Assembly (NCBI RefSeq): GCF_040096455.1
Contig: NZ_JBBMER010000001.1
Coordinates: forward strand, 124,001-188,000
Source: Lachnospira rogosae
Lineage (GTDB): Bacteria; Bacillota; Clostridia; Lachnospirales; Lachnospiraceae
Reading direction: 5' to 3'
Length of the DNA: 64,000 bases
In this document: one piece after another, positions 45,330-53,903 of the stretch
Position numbering within the stretch: position 1 is the stretch's first letter
Layout: the number at the start of each line of letters is the position of its first letter
The notes under the pieces: generated by a model
Database searches by the model: none
What the model saw: only the letters and a program-made list of their open reading frames with translations
Told to the model about the DNA's origin: nothing
Made by a program: the position numbers and the translations under genes

Positions 45330-45500
45330 AGCGAAGTACGATAAGTATTTCAGGGAATCAGGTGTGAATCCTGAACAGTTCCGCTGCTGTATACAGGGAG
45401 GCGATATCCATATATGCCACTGGAATAAGCTTTATATAAGCTGTTCTGGGAAGGCGGATATTGCTTATGATCTGTGAGTCAGAAGACCGGCTTACAGGCA
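45330..45500 (+). ncRNA. Cobalamin riboswitch aptamer
   Basis: The B12-box region reads GGGAATCAGGTGTGAATCCT at 45353-45372 and continues with the CCGCTGCTGT core, GGGAGGCGATATCC, a TATATGCCACTGG arm, CTGGGAAGGCGGATATTGC and finally GTGAGTCAGAAGACCGGC: the canonical order for a cobalamin (AdoCbl-type) riboswitch. It lies between cbiKL and the corrinoid ABC importer and should repress the downstream importer/cbi operon when cobalamin is plentiful. Confidence 0.95.
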
Positions 45501-45507
45501 GAGTTAT

Positions 45508-45543
45508 AATAGTCGTTGCGAGAACAACAGACTATTGTTTTTT
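45508..45543 (+). terminator. Riboswitch expression-platform terminator
   Basis: AATAGTC-GTTG (45508-45518) pairs with CAAC-A-GACTATT (45525-45536) with one bulged A and a six-base loop, followed by GTTTTTT. It lies eight bases after the aptamer and is the probable OFF-state terminator. Confidence 0.85.
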
Positions 45544-45583
45544 ATGCAATAGGAAATCCTCTGGAATTTCCTATTGCATAAAA
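45540..45583 (+). repeat. 18-bp perfect inverted repeat after the riboswitch
   Basis: Arms TTTTATGCAATAGGAAAT (45540-45557) and ATTTCCTATTGCATAAAA (45566-45583) flank an eight-base loop. The stem directly follows, and slightly overlaps, the U tract of the riboswitch terminator. It may be a second terminator or the end of a small inserted repeat. Confidence 0.7.
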
Positions 45584-45584
45584 A

Positions 45585-45682
45585 GCCCTCCGGGCAGGTT
45601 CGTACTGCGGCGGTAATGTAGATGCCGCTAAAGCGTCCCGCCGCAGGCGGAGAATCCTGCGAAGCAGGATTCTTTCTTAGGC
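45585..45682 (+). repeat. GC-rich cluster of short hairpins
   Basis: About 100 bases, much richer in G+C than the surroundings, hold several stems in a row: GCCC-TCC-GGGC (45585-45595), CCGCC/GGCGG near 45640-45650, and AGAATCCTGC-GAA-GCAGGATTCT (45651-45673) followed by TTCTT. No coding potential. It resembles dispersed palindromic repeats of clostridial genomes. The rest of the riboswitch-to-gene region, 45683-45793, is unstructured by eye. Confidence 0.6.
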
Positions 45683-45793
45683 AATTAGGAAGTTTTATTC
45701 CGGATTGTTAAGACACATATGTGTCTGTTCCTTTTCTGCTGATAATAACGTAATCATCAAAGCACTTCATAAGAAAAGAAAAGGAGAACGAAA

Positions 45794-46969
45794 ATGAAGA
45801 AAAAAAGATTTCTGTCACTTCTGCTCACAATCGTAATGCTTGTGTCTACACTTGCAATGAGTGGATGTGGAACACAGAACCAGTCAGCTAATGGTAACTA
45901 TGATGGAGAGCTTGTGTATGACCATTCAATGGAATTACAGTATGCAAAGCTTTTCTCTGTAGATTATTACAAGGGCGGTTATAAGCTTATTACAATAACT
46001 AACAGAGATGAAGATACAGCAATTGTATCTAAGCAGTCAAAGCTTTTACTTGTTCCAGAGGGAATGTCTACACCATCAGGAATTGATTCTGACACTGTAG
46101 TATTAAATGCACCTGTAACTAATATGCTTGTATCATCTACACCAGTAACATCACTTATGAGCGCAAGTGATTGTCTTGACAGCATAAGCCAGGTTACTTA
46201 CGAAAAGAAATCGTGGTATATAGATGCAGTTAAGCAGGCATTTGATGATGGAAAGCTTACTTATGTTGGCGATTACAAAGCACCTGATTATGAAACAATA
46301 ATAGCAGGTGCACCAACACTTGCAATATTCTCAACAATGCTTACAAGTGTTCCAGATGTAGCAGAGAAGTTAAAGGAATTAGGAATTAACTATATATTGG
46401 ACCAGTCTACATATGAAGATCATCCATTAGGAAGAGTAGAATGGGCTAAGCTTTATGCGGCACTTTGTGATAAAGAAGAGTCTGCAACACAGATGTATAA
46501 TGCACAGGCAGCATATGTAGATACCCTTTCAAAGGCTGAAAATACAGGTAAGTCAGTTGCAGTATTCTACATTACATCTAAGGGCAAGCTTTATGTAAGA
46601 AATGCAGGAGATTATCTTGCACAGATGGTAAATATAGCAGGTGGTAATTATGTGTTCTCTGACCTTAATACAGATAAGACAGGAACACAGGAGATGGGTA
46701 TCGAAAGCTTTTATGAGAAAGCCAAAGATGCAGATTATGTAATCTATGTATGGAATCTTGGCGGTAAGCCATCAACACTTAGTGATTTCACAGGTTATAA
46801 CAGTGTTCTTTCTGATTTAAAGGCTGTTAAGGATGGAAATGTATGGTGTACAACACCAGATTTCTTCCAGATTGCAGATACAATCGGAAGTATGATTAAC
46901 GATATCAACCTTATGTTAAATGCTGATTCCAATACAACAGAGCTTACATATTTAAAGAAGTTACAATAA
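45794..46969 (+). CDS. Corrinoid-type ABC transporter substrate-binding lipoprotein (BtuF/FecB-like)
   Basis: 391 residues. N-terminal signal peptide with lipobox ending at Cys25 (AMSGC), then a class III periplasmic-binding fold with a two-lobe pattern and a linking helix. AAAGGAGAACG ribosome site. The preceding cobalamin riboswitch and the following permease and ATPase genes indicate uptake of corrinoids (cobalamin or cobinamide); cobalt or haem import cannot be excluded from sequence alone. Confidence 0.88.
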   Translation: MKKKRFLSLLLTIVMLVSTLAMSGCGTQNQSANGNYDGELVYDHSMELQYAKLFSVDYYKGGYKLITITNRDEDTAIVSKQSKLLLVPEGMSTPSGIDSDTVVLNAPVTNMLVSSTPVTSLMSASDCLDSISQVTYEKKSWYIDAVKQAFDDGKLTYVGDYKAPDYETIIAGAPTLAIFSTMLTSVPDVAEKLKELGINYILDQSTYEDHPLGRVEWAKLYAALCDKEESATQMYNAQAAYVDTLSKAENTGKSVAVFYITSKGKLYVRNAGDYLAQMVNIAGGNYVFSDLNTDKTGTQEMGIESFYEKAKDADYVIYVWNLGGKPSTLSDFTGYNSVLSDLKAVKDGNVWCTTPDFFQIADTIGSMINDINLMLNADSNTTELTYLKKLQ

Positions 46970-47032
46970 AATGATAAGTGAGGGACATTCACCTCATAAA
47001 ATCTGTTTGTAAAAGTGACTGTCACATTAAGT

Positions 47033-47119
47033 TATAATATGACTACTTCGTAGTCACTTAGAAGTTTCTTCGAAACTTCGGATGCGTGGAAAATCAACGC
47101 AGGGCATATGATATAATAT
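47033..47119 (-). repeat. Dispersed hairpin repeat, copy 2
   Basis: Reverse-complement copy of the element at 18581-18673, with three differences in 69 core bases. Here the central stem GAAGTTTC-TTC-GAAACTTC is perfect. It lies in the 337-base gap between the lipoprotein and permease genes, within what should be one operon. Confidence 0.85.
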
Positions 47120-47175
47120 GACTACTTCGTAGCCACAATGCACTGAAAACCGTGCAGAGCATATGGTATTATACT
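47113..47175 (-). repeat. Shortened third copy of the dispersed repeat
   Basis: Directly adjoining copy 2, this shares the GACTACTTCGTAG stem, a TGAAAACCGTGCAGAGC stretch in place of the TGGAAAATCAACGCAGGGC stretch, and the flanking CATATGGTATTATA, but lacks the central GAAGTTTC hairpin. It looks like an internally deleted copy in tandem. Confidence 0.6.
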
Positions 47176-47190
47176 TAATGGGGCAGTCAT

Positions 47191-47290
47191 TTTGCAATAA
47201 TATTAAAAATGCAATGATATTAGAATTACAATAATATTAGAAATGCAATAATATTAAAAATTACAATAATAACGCAAATTGCAGTAATTA
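47191..47290 (+). repeat. Degenerate ~17-bp tandem repeat
   Basis: Five or so copies of a unit close to TGCAATAATATTAAAAA lie between the hairpin repeats and the permease gene. The unit contains the palindrome AATATT. No open frame crosses it. Confidence 0.65.
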
Positions 47291-47306
47291 TCAGAATGGA
47301 GAAAAT

Positions 47307-48320
47307 ATGCAGATAAAACAGATACTCCGCTACCAGCTTGTATATATACTGCTTGCAGTATTACTTGTTGTGGCGGTTATATTAAATATTAATACAGGTA
47401 ATATCCATATATCTCCTGCGAGAATTTTCAGAATTATATTCTTAAAGGGTGATATGGGAACACCTGAATACAATATTATCTGGAAAATACGACTTCCACG
47501 ATTATGTATGGCGGCTATTTTGGGCGGTGCTTTGTCATTGTCAGGATTTCTGTTACAGACATTTTTCAGAAATCCAATAGCAGGACCATTCGTGCTTGGG
47601 ATTTCATCTGGTGCGAAAATGTTTGTTGCAATCACAATGATATTTCTTTTAAAGTATGTATCAGGTATGCCGCTCTGGGCACAGGTTGCGGCGGCATTTG
47701 TCGGTTCACTGCTTGCAATGCTTTATGTACTTATATTTGCTAATAAAGTTAAGAGCATGTCTATGCTCCTGGTTGTGGGAATTATGATTAGCTATATATG
47801 TTCTGCAATAACAGACCTTTGTATTACATTTGCGAATGATTCAGACATTGCCAATCTCACACACTGGGCTATGGGAAGCTTTTCAGGAAGTTCGTGGCCA
47901 ACAGTAAAGCTTGCGGCTGTAGTTGTATTTCCAACAGCAGTTATTACATTTCTTTTTTCTAAGCCAATCAGCGCTTATCTTTTAGGTGAGGGATATGCGC
48001 AGAGTATGGGAATTAATATAAAGTTCTTCAGGGTATGTATTGTACTGCTTTCGAGCCTCCTTTCAGCTTGTGTTACAGCACTGGCGGGTCCTATATCGTT
48101 CGTTGGAATTGCAGTTCCACATATTACAAGATTATCACTTAAGACAACAAAGCCGATTGTTACAATTCCTGCAATATTCTTATGCGGTTCGGTGTTTTGT
48201 ATGTTCTGTGACCTTATTGCAAGAACAATATTCTCACCATCAGAGCTTGCGATAGGAACAGTCACAGCAGTATTTGGTGCACCGGTTGTTATATGGCTTA
48301 TGGTAAAGCAGAAGAGATAA
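47307..48320 (+). CDS. Corrinoid-type ABC transporter permease (BtuC/FecCD family)
   Basis: 337 residues, about nine to ten membrane helices. The family motifs RLPRLCMAAILGGALSLSG and GPISFVGIAVPHITR (the loop contacting the ATPase) are intact. An AATGGAGAAAAT ribosome site precedes the ATG. Located between the lipoprotein and ATPase genes. Confidence 0.93.
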   Translation: MQIKQILRYQLVYILLAVLLVVAVILNINTGNIHISPARIFRIIFLKGDMGTPEYNIIWKIRLPRLCMAAILGGALSLSGFLLQTFFRNPIAGPFVLGISSGAKMFVAITMIFLLKYVSGMPLWAQVAAAFVGSLLAMLYVLIFANKVKSMSMLLVVGIMISYICSAITDLCITFANDSDIANLTHWAMGSFSGSSWPTVKLAAVVVFPTAVITFLFSKPISAYLLGEGYAQSMGINIKFFRVCIVLLSSLLSACVTALAGPISFVGIAVPHITRLSLKTTKPIVTIPAIFLCGSVFCMFCDLIARTIFSPSELAIGTVTAVFGAPVVIWLMVKQKR

Positions 48321-48352
48321 TTGTTGTAAGGAAATGGAAAGTTGAGAAATAT

Positions 48353-49486
48353 ATGGAACAGATATATGTACAGACAGAGGATTTAAGTGTAGGTTATCAC
48401 GGAAAAGTACTTCTGTCAGATATAGCACTTAAGGTTAATAAAGGTGAAATTCTTGTATTAATCGGACCTAATGGTGCAGGAAAATCTACAATAATAAAGA
48501 ATCTTATAAAGGAAATGAGTCCTATAGGTGGCAATATATATATAAAAGGCAGGAAAATAAGCGATTACACAAGTAAAGAATACGCTAAGACTATGTCTGT
48601 TGTGCTTACAGAAAAGATTAAGACCGAGATGATGACGTGCCGTGATGTTGTCGCAATGGGAAGATATCCGTACACTAATTATTTTGGAAGACTTACCAAA
48701 GAAGATGAACAGATAGTAAATGAGTCATTAAAGAAGGTATCAGCAATTGATATAGCAGATAATGATTTTTCACAGATTAGTGATGGACAGCGCCAGAGAA
48801 TTATGCTTGCAAGGGCAATATGCCAGAAGCCTGAGGTCATAGTGCTTGATGAGCCGACTTCATTTCTTGACATAAGACATAAAATTGAGCTTCTGGATAT
48901 ACTACAGGAGATGGCTGTTAAGGATAATGTCGCTGTTATTGTATCTTTACACGAAATAGAACTTGCGGCTAAGATAGCAGACTATGTTATGTGTGTTGGT
49001 GCAGATAGAAAGATAGAATTTGGAAGACCGGAAAAGATATTTACAGATGAACGCATAAGCAGGCTTTACGGAATTACACACGGAACGTATAATTGCATGT
49101 ATGGAAGTACAGAATTAAAGAAGCCGGAGGGCACACCGAAGGTATTCGTAGCTGGCGGTGCTGGAACTGGAATATTAATATACAGGGAATTACAGCGTAT
49201 TGGTATTGCATTTACAGCAGGGATTCTTTATGAAAATGACTGTGATTATCCGATAGCCAAAGCACTGGCGGCAGATATTGTCACAGAGAAAATGTTTGAG
49301 CCTATAGGAAAAGAGACATTAGATAAAGCCTGTAAAAGAATTGATGAGGCAGATTATGTTATAGATACAGGCTGTCCAATCGGCAGTATTAACAGTGCAA
49401 TGAAAGAATTATTAGATTACGCAGAAAAGAAGAATAAGAGAATTCTTACAAAGCCAGACATAGATACAATGAAATCATTATTCTAA
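48353..49486 (+). CDS. Corrinoid-type ABC transporter ATPase with extra C-terminal domain
   Basis: 377 residues from the ATG at 48353; a longer frame from 48293 overlaps the permease gene but lacks a better ribosome site. The ATPase domain (1-~255) has Walker A GPNGAGKST (38-46), signature ISDGQRQRI and Walker B VIVLDEPTSFLD, close to BtuD/FecE. About 120 further residues (258-377) look like a small Rossmann-type alpha/beta domain beginning PKVFVAGGAGTGILIYREL, with a later VIDTGCPIG motif. This extension is not part of standard BtuD. Confidence 0.9.
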   Translation: MEQIYVQTEDLSVGYHGKVLLSDIALKVNKGEILVLIGPNGAGKSTIIKNLIKEMSPIGGNIYIKGRKISDYTSKEYAKTMSVVLTEKIKTEMMTCRDVVAMGRYPYTNYFGRLTKEDEQIVNESLKKVSAIDIADNDFSQISDGQRQRIMLARAICQKPEVIVLDEPTSFLDIRHKIELLDILQEMAVKDNVAVIVSLHEIELAAKIADYVMCVGADRKIEFGRPEKIFTDERISRLYGITHGTYNCMYGSTELKKPEGTPKVFVAGGAGTGILIYRELQRIGIAFTAGILYENDCDYPIAKALAADIVTEKMFEPIGKETLDKACKRIDEADYVIDTGCPIGSINSAMKELLDYAEKKNKRILTKPDIDTMKSLF

Positions 49487-49500
49487 GGAGAATAGATATT

Positions 49501-50133
49501 ATGAAACCAATGGATATTGAAAAAGAGTCATTTGCAATAATCGAGAAAGAACTGACAACTGATATTCCAGCTGAATATAAGCCGGTTGTCAAACGTGTTA
49601 TTCATACAACGGCGGACTTCTCATACGAAACAAGTATGACATTTTCCAAAGGAGTTATTGAGGAAGCACTTAAAGCTATTAAAGAAGGTGTGGATATTGT
49701 TACAGATACCAATATGGCGAAGTCAGGAATAAGCCACAAAATGGCAGAGAAGTTTTCTTGTTCGCTTAATTGTTATATGGCAGACAGTGATGTTGCCAGT
49801 GAAGCGGCAAAGCGTGAGGTTACAAGGGCGACAGTCAGTGTGGAGAAGGCGGCAAAGGATAATCCAGACTGTATTATGGTTGTAGGTAATGCACCAACAG
49901 CACTTATGAGAATAAGAGAGCTTTATGATGAGGGCATATTTGTGCCAAGACTTGTTATTGGAGTTCCGGTTGGTTTCGTAAATGTAGCCAGTGCAAAGGA
50001 AGAGATTATAGAAAGCGGAATGTCATATATAGTTGCAAGAGGCAGAAAGGGCGGAAGCAATGTTGCCGCCGCCATTATGAATGCACTGTTCTATATGGCG
50101 GCAGATGATGATAAAGAGTGGCGCAGATGTTAG
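49501..50133 (+). CDS. cbiC: Cobalt-precorrin-8 methylmutase CbiC
   Basis: Moves the C11 methyl group to C12, forming cobyrinate. 210 residues with the conserved DTNMAKSG stretch, AVGNAPTAL-like VVGNAPTALMRI, and the C-terminal GRKGGSNVAAAIMNAL. An AAGGAGAATAG site precedes the ATG. The stop overlaps the cbiD start by seven bases. Confidence 0.95.
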   Translation: MKPMDIEKESFAIIEKELTTDIPAEYKPVVKRVIHTTADFSYETSMTFSKGVIEEALKAIKEGVDIVTDTNMAKSGISHKMAEKFSCSLNCYMADSDVASEAAKREVTRATVSVEKAAKDNPDCIMVVGNAPTALMRIRELYDEGIFVPRLVIGVPVGFVNVASAKEEIIESGMSYIVARGRKGGSNVAAAIMNALFYMAADDDKEWRRC

Positions 50134-51284
50134 AAAGATATGTATACAAAAATCAAAAGAAAATGCGCTGCGGATATACAACAGGAACCTGTGCCTGTGC
50201 CGCCGCCAAAGCTGCGGCATATATGCTTCTGTCAGGCAGGGAAGTAAAAGAGATTAAAGTGATAACTCCTATGGGAGTATCACTTACACTTCCGGTTATT
50301 GACATAGATATTAAAGAGGATAAGGTAATATGTGCAATTAAGAAAGACAGTGGGGATGACCCTGATGTGACCAATGGAATAAAGATATATGCACAGGTTT
50401 CTTATGTTAAAGAAGATATAATGAGAACTATAAATACTGACGGGGTAATTGTAGATGGTGGAATAGGAGTAGGACGTGTTACTAAGAAGGGCTTGAAATG
50501 TGCTGTTGGAGAAGCGGCAATCAATCCAGTACCTCTTAAGATGATTAAAGAGGCGGTAGCAGAGGCAGCAGAAAGTTATTCTTATGAGGGAAGCCTTAAA
50601 GTTATAATATCAGCACCCAAAGGAGTTGATATTGCCAAGAAGACGTTTAATCCGAACCTTGGAATTACAGGGGGCATATCAATTCTTGGAACAACAGGAA
50701 TTGTAGAGCCTATGAGTGAACAGGCACTTATTGATACAATTAAGACAGAGATTAATATGCACATAGCACAGGGAGAGAAAGTGCTTCTTGTTGCACCGGG
50801 TAATTATGGACAGGATTTTCTGCTTAATACACTTAATATTGAGCTGAAAAGAAGCATAAAATGCAGTAATTATATTGGCGATACAATAGATATGGTGTGT
50901 GATGCAGGTGCTAAGGCAATGCTTCTTGTGGGGCATATAGGAAAGCTTGTAAAATTAGGTGCAGGAATAATGAATACACATTCCAAAGTGGCAGACGGAC
51001 GAATGGAAGTTCTGTCAGCCTGTGCAATAAGGGCAGGTGTAGATAATGATACAGCATTAAAGATACTTGATTGTATTACGACAGAGGCGGCACTTGAAAT
51101 TTTGAAGAAATCAGACATACTAGAGAAGACTATGTATCAGCTTACGCTTCGTATAGAAGATGTATTGCAAAGAAGAAGCAGTGGCAAGATAGTAATTGGA
51201 GCAATTGTATTTTCAAATGAATATGGAATATTAGGGAAAACACCGGCGGCAGATAAGCTGTTGGAACTTATAAAAAGCAGTTAA
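50127..51284 (+). CDS. cbiD: Cobalt-precorrin-5B C1-methyltransferase CbiD
   Basis: SAM-dependent C1 methylation in the anaerobic branch. N-terminal family motif RCGYTTGTCACAAAKAA and later GITGGISILGTTGIVEPMS. The ATG at 50127 overlaps the cbiC stop; GTG 50118 is a possible alternative. 385 residues. The last bases are repeated just after the stop (20-base period, 51271-51305). Confidence 0.95.
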   Translation: MLERYVYKNQKKMRCGYTTGTCACAAAKAAAYMLLSGREVKEIKVITPMGVSLTLPVIDIDIKEDKVICAIKKDSGDDPDVTNGIKIYAQVSYVKEDIMRTINTDGVIVDGGIGVGRVTKKGLKCAVGEAAINPVPLKMIKEAVAEAAESYSYEGSLKVIISAPKGVDIAKKTFNPNLGITGGISILGTTGIVEPMSEQALIDTIKTEINMHIAQGEKVLLVAPGNYGQDFLLNTLNIELKRSIKCSNYIGDTIDMVCDAGAKAMLLVGHIGKLVKLGAGIMNTHSKVADGRMEVLSACAIRAGVDNDTALKILDCITTEAALEILKKSDILEKTMYQLTLRIEDVLQRRSSGKIVIGAIVFSNEYGILGKTPAADKLLELIKSS

Positions 51285-51369
51285 AAATCATAAAAAGCAG
51301 TTAAATTGTGAATTATGTATGATAGACATAAATTATGAATTAATATAGAGCAGACACAGGAGAATAAAT

Positions 51370-52116
51370 ATGGTAAAAATAGTCGGAGCAGGACCGGGAG
51401 CGAAGGATTTAATTACAGTCAGAGGTATGCGTATGCTTAATGAAGCGGATGTAATTATATACGCAGGTTCACTTGTAAATGAGGAATTATTAGAGTATGC
51501 AAAGAAGGATTGTGAGATATATAACAGTGCATATATGAACCTCAGGGAAGTTATTGATGTGATTGTAAAAGCAGAGGGCGAGGGAAAGAATATAGTGCGC
51601 CTTCATACAGGAGATCCGTCATTATATGGTGCAATAAGAGAGCAGATTGAAGAACTTGCCAAATACGGAATTACCTGTGAGATATGTCCTGGAGTGAGCA
51701 GTTTCCTTGCGGCCGCGGCGGCAGTTAAATGTGAGTATACAGTTCCAGATGTAGCACAGACAGTAATTATTACAAGAATGCCGGGCAGAACCCCGGTTCC
51801 AGATAATGAGAGCATAGCAAAGCTTGCACAGCACGGTACATCAATGGCGGTATTCTTAAGCTCATCACATTTAGAGGAACTTAAAGAAGAATTATATAAA
51901 GGAGCATTTACACCAGACACGCCTTGTGCGTTATGTTATAAGGTAAGCTGGGAAGATGAGAAATGCATACGCACAACATTGAAAGATCTTGACAGTGAAG
52001 CAAGGAAAGCAGGCATTACAAGAACTGCACTTGTATTGGTCGGGGAATTTCTTGGGGACAAATATAGTTTTTCTAAATTGTATGACCCAGAGTTCACTAC
52101 GGAGTATAGAAAATGA
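51370..52116 (+). CDS. cbiF: Cobalt-precorrin-4 C11-methyltransferase CbiF
   Basis: SAM-dependent tetrapyrrole methylase, 248 residues. N-terminal VGAGPGAKDLITVRG, the LHTGDPSLYGAI SAM loop, and IITRMPGRTPVP, diagnostic of CbiF/CobM. CAGGAGAATAA site before the ATG. The stop overlaps the cbiG ATG. Confidence 0.96.
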   Translation: MVKIVGAGPGAKDLITVRGMRMLNEADVIIYAGSLVNEELLEYAKKDCEIYNSAYMNLREVIDVIVKAEGEGKNIVRLHTGDPSLYGAIREQIEELAKYGITCEICPGVSSFLAAAAAVKCEYTVPDVAQTVIITRMPGRTPVPDNESIAKLAQHGTSMAVFLSSSHLEELKEELYKGAFTPDTPCALCYKVSWEDEKCIRTTLKDLDSEARKAGITRTALVLVGEFLGDKYSFSKLYDPEFTTEYRK

Positions 52117-53180
52117 GAACAATTATAATAACCTTCACACACGAGGGGATGAAGGTAGCAAAGAAAGCCAGTGAGGCAATGGACGGTGAAGTAATAATAT
52201 ACTGTCACCAAAGATGTGCAGATACTTATAAGAATGAGGCAGTACCATTTGTGGCAGTTGGAAGTGTTATAAAGAGCGAGTTTGCAGTAAGTGACAGAAT
52301 ATTATTTGTGTGTGCTGTTGCAATAGCTGTAAGAACTATAGCACCATACCTTAAAAGCAAGGTTACAGACCCGGCGGTGCTTGTTGCAGATGAGGGCGGA
52401 AAGTATCTTATATCACTTCTATCAGGTCATATTGGCAGAGCTAATGAGTGGTGCAGTAAGCTTGCTGTCAGGATAGGTGCAATGCCGGTAATTACTACAG
52501 CGACCGATGCAAGAGGAATGTTTGCAGTTGATATATTTGCCACGGAACATAATATGAGAATAGTTAATCCGGTTATGATAAAAGACATATCAGGCAGGAT
52601 ATTAAATAATGAGCCTGTTGGAATAACAGGCAATGATAAATATAAGAACCTGTTAAAAGTAACAGAAGAACGCTGGAACGGACAGATTAAATATACTGAT
52701 AATAGTAATAATGAGTATGAAAGCGGTGTACAGATAATTACAGGCAAAGACGATAAAATAGTATTTAAGCGCACATTAAAGCTTGTACCACAGGAGCTTG
52801 CTGTAGGAATTGGCTGTAAAAAAGGCAAGTCAGCACATGAAATAGAGCGGGCTGTCAAGAAAACATTTGATAAAGCAGGGCTTTTGCTGGAAGCAATTGC
52901 TGTTGTGGCTTCGGTTGACAGAAAAGCAGATGAAGCAGGAATAATTGAATTTGCAAGAAAATGTAAAGTGCCATATAAGACATATACGCCTGAATATTTA
53001 AGAGATGTTGAAGGTGACTTTGTATCTTCAGCTTTTGTTGAAGAACAGATAGGTGTAGGAAATGTATGTGAACGCAGTGCGGGTGCCGCGTCTTCTGGTG
53101 GAGAAAAGCTTGTAGGAAAGACAGCAGATAACGGAGTTACAGTAGCTATTTACAGAGTGGCACAGAAAAATAAGGAGTAG
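52113..53180 (+). CDS. cbiG: Cobalt-precorrin-5A hydrolase CbiG
   Basis: Opens the delta-lactone and removes the C20 fragment as acetaldehyde. 355 residues: N-terminal domain with VAIAVRTIAPYLKSK and LSGHIGRANEW, and a C-terminal domain beginning AVGIGCKKG with a SVDRKADEAGI motif. Both domains are present in one chain, as usual. Start overlaps cbiF by four bases. Confidence 0.95.
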   Translation: MRTIIITFTHEGMKVAKKASEAMDGEVIIYCHQRCADTYKNEAVPFVAVGSVIKSEFAVSDRILFVCAVAIAVRTIAPYLKSKVTDPAVLVADEGGKYLISLLSGHIGRANEWCSKLAVRIGAMPVITTATDARGMFAVDIFATEHNMRIVNPVMIKDISGRILNNEPVGITGNDKYKNLLKVTEERWNGQIKYTDNSNNEYESGVQIITGKDDKIVFKRTLKLVPQELAVGIGCKKGKSAHEIERAVKKTFDKAGLLLEAIAVVASVDRKADEAGIIEFARKCKVPYKTYTPEYLRDVEGDFVSSAFVEEQIGVGNVCERSAGAASSGGEKLVGKTADNGVTVAIYRVAQKNKE

Positions 53181-53183
53181 ATT

Positions 53184-53903
53184 ATGCTTAAGATAGTAGG
53201 TTTTGGAAGCGGAGCAAAAGATAATATGACACTGGAGGCATCAGCCGCAATAGCTGGTGCTGACCTGATAGTTGGATATACTACATATGTTGATATATTA
53301 AAGCAGTATTTTCCTGATAAAGAGTACTATTCAACTAATATGATGCAGGAAAAGGAACGCTGTCAGTATGCAATAGATACAGCTAAAGAAGGAAAAGAGG
53401 TAGTGCTTGTATGCAGTGGAGATAGCGGTATATATGGTATGGCAAGCCTTGTATATGAGCTTGCAGAGGATAATCTGGATATTAAGGTTATATCAGGTGT
53501 AACAGCCGCAAGCAGTGGTTCAGCCTGCCTTGGTGCACCATTGTCACACGATTTTGCGGTTATCAGCTTAAGTGACTGTATGACACCTTGGGAGCTTATT
53601 AAGAAAAGAATAAAGGCGATGGCTGACAGCGATATGGTAATGTGCATATATAACCCATCAAGCCGCAGAAGAAGCGGATATTTAAAGGAAGCCTGCGATA
53701 TTGTATTAAAGGTACAGTCACCGGATACAGTGTGCGGTTATGTAAGAAACATAGGAAGAGAGAACGAAACTACAGGAATTCTTACATTAAAGGAGCTTGC
53801 GGATTTTAAAGCGGATATGTTTACAACAATATACATAGGCAACAGCCATACTAAGGTAATTAATGGGAAAATGGTTACACCAAGAGGATATAAGGTTGTA
53901 TGA
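53184..53903 (+). CDS. cbiH: Cobalt-precorrin-3 C17-methyltransferase CbiH
   Basis: Ring-contracting SAM-dependent methylase, 239 residues. N-terminal VGFGSGAKDNMTLEA, CSGDSGIYGMASL and NPSSRRRSGYLKEA, diagnostic of CbiH/CobJ. AAGGAGTAG ribosome site. Overlaps cbiJ at its stop. Confidence 0.96.
   Translation: MLKIVGFGSGAKDNMTLEASAAIAGADLIVGYTTYVDILKQYFPDKEYYSTNMMQEKERCQYAIDTAKEGKEVVLVCSGDSGIYGMASLVYELAEDNLDIKVISGVTAASSGSACLGAPLSHDFAVISLSDCMTPWELIKKRIKAMADSDMVMCIYNPSSRRRSGYLKEACDIVLKVQSPDTVCGYVRNIGRENETTGILTLKELADFKADMFTTIYIGNSHTKVINGKMVTPRGYKVV

Noticed and set aside
45585..45682. GC-rich cluster as part of a tRNA or second riboswitch
   Set aside because: No acceptor/T-loop pattern and no known aptamer consensus; only independent short hairpins.
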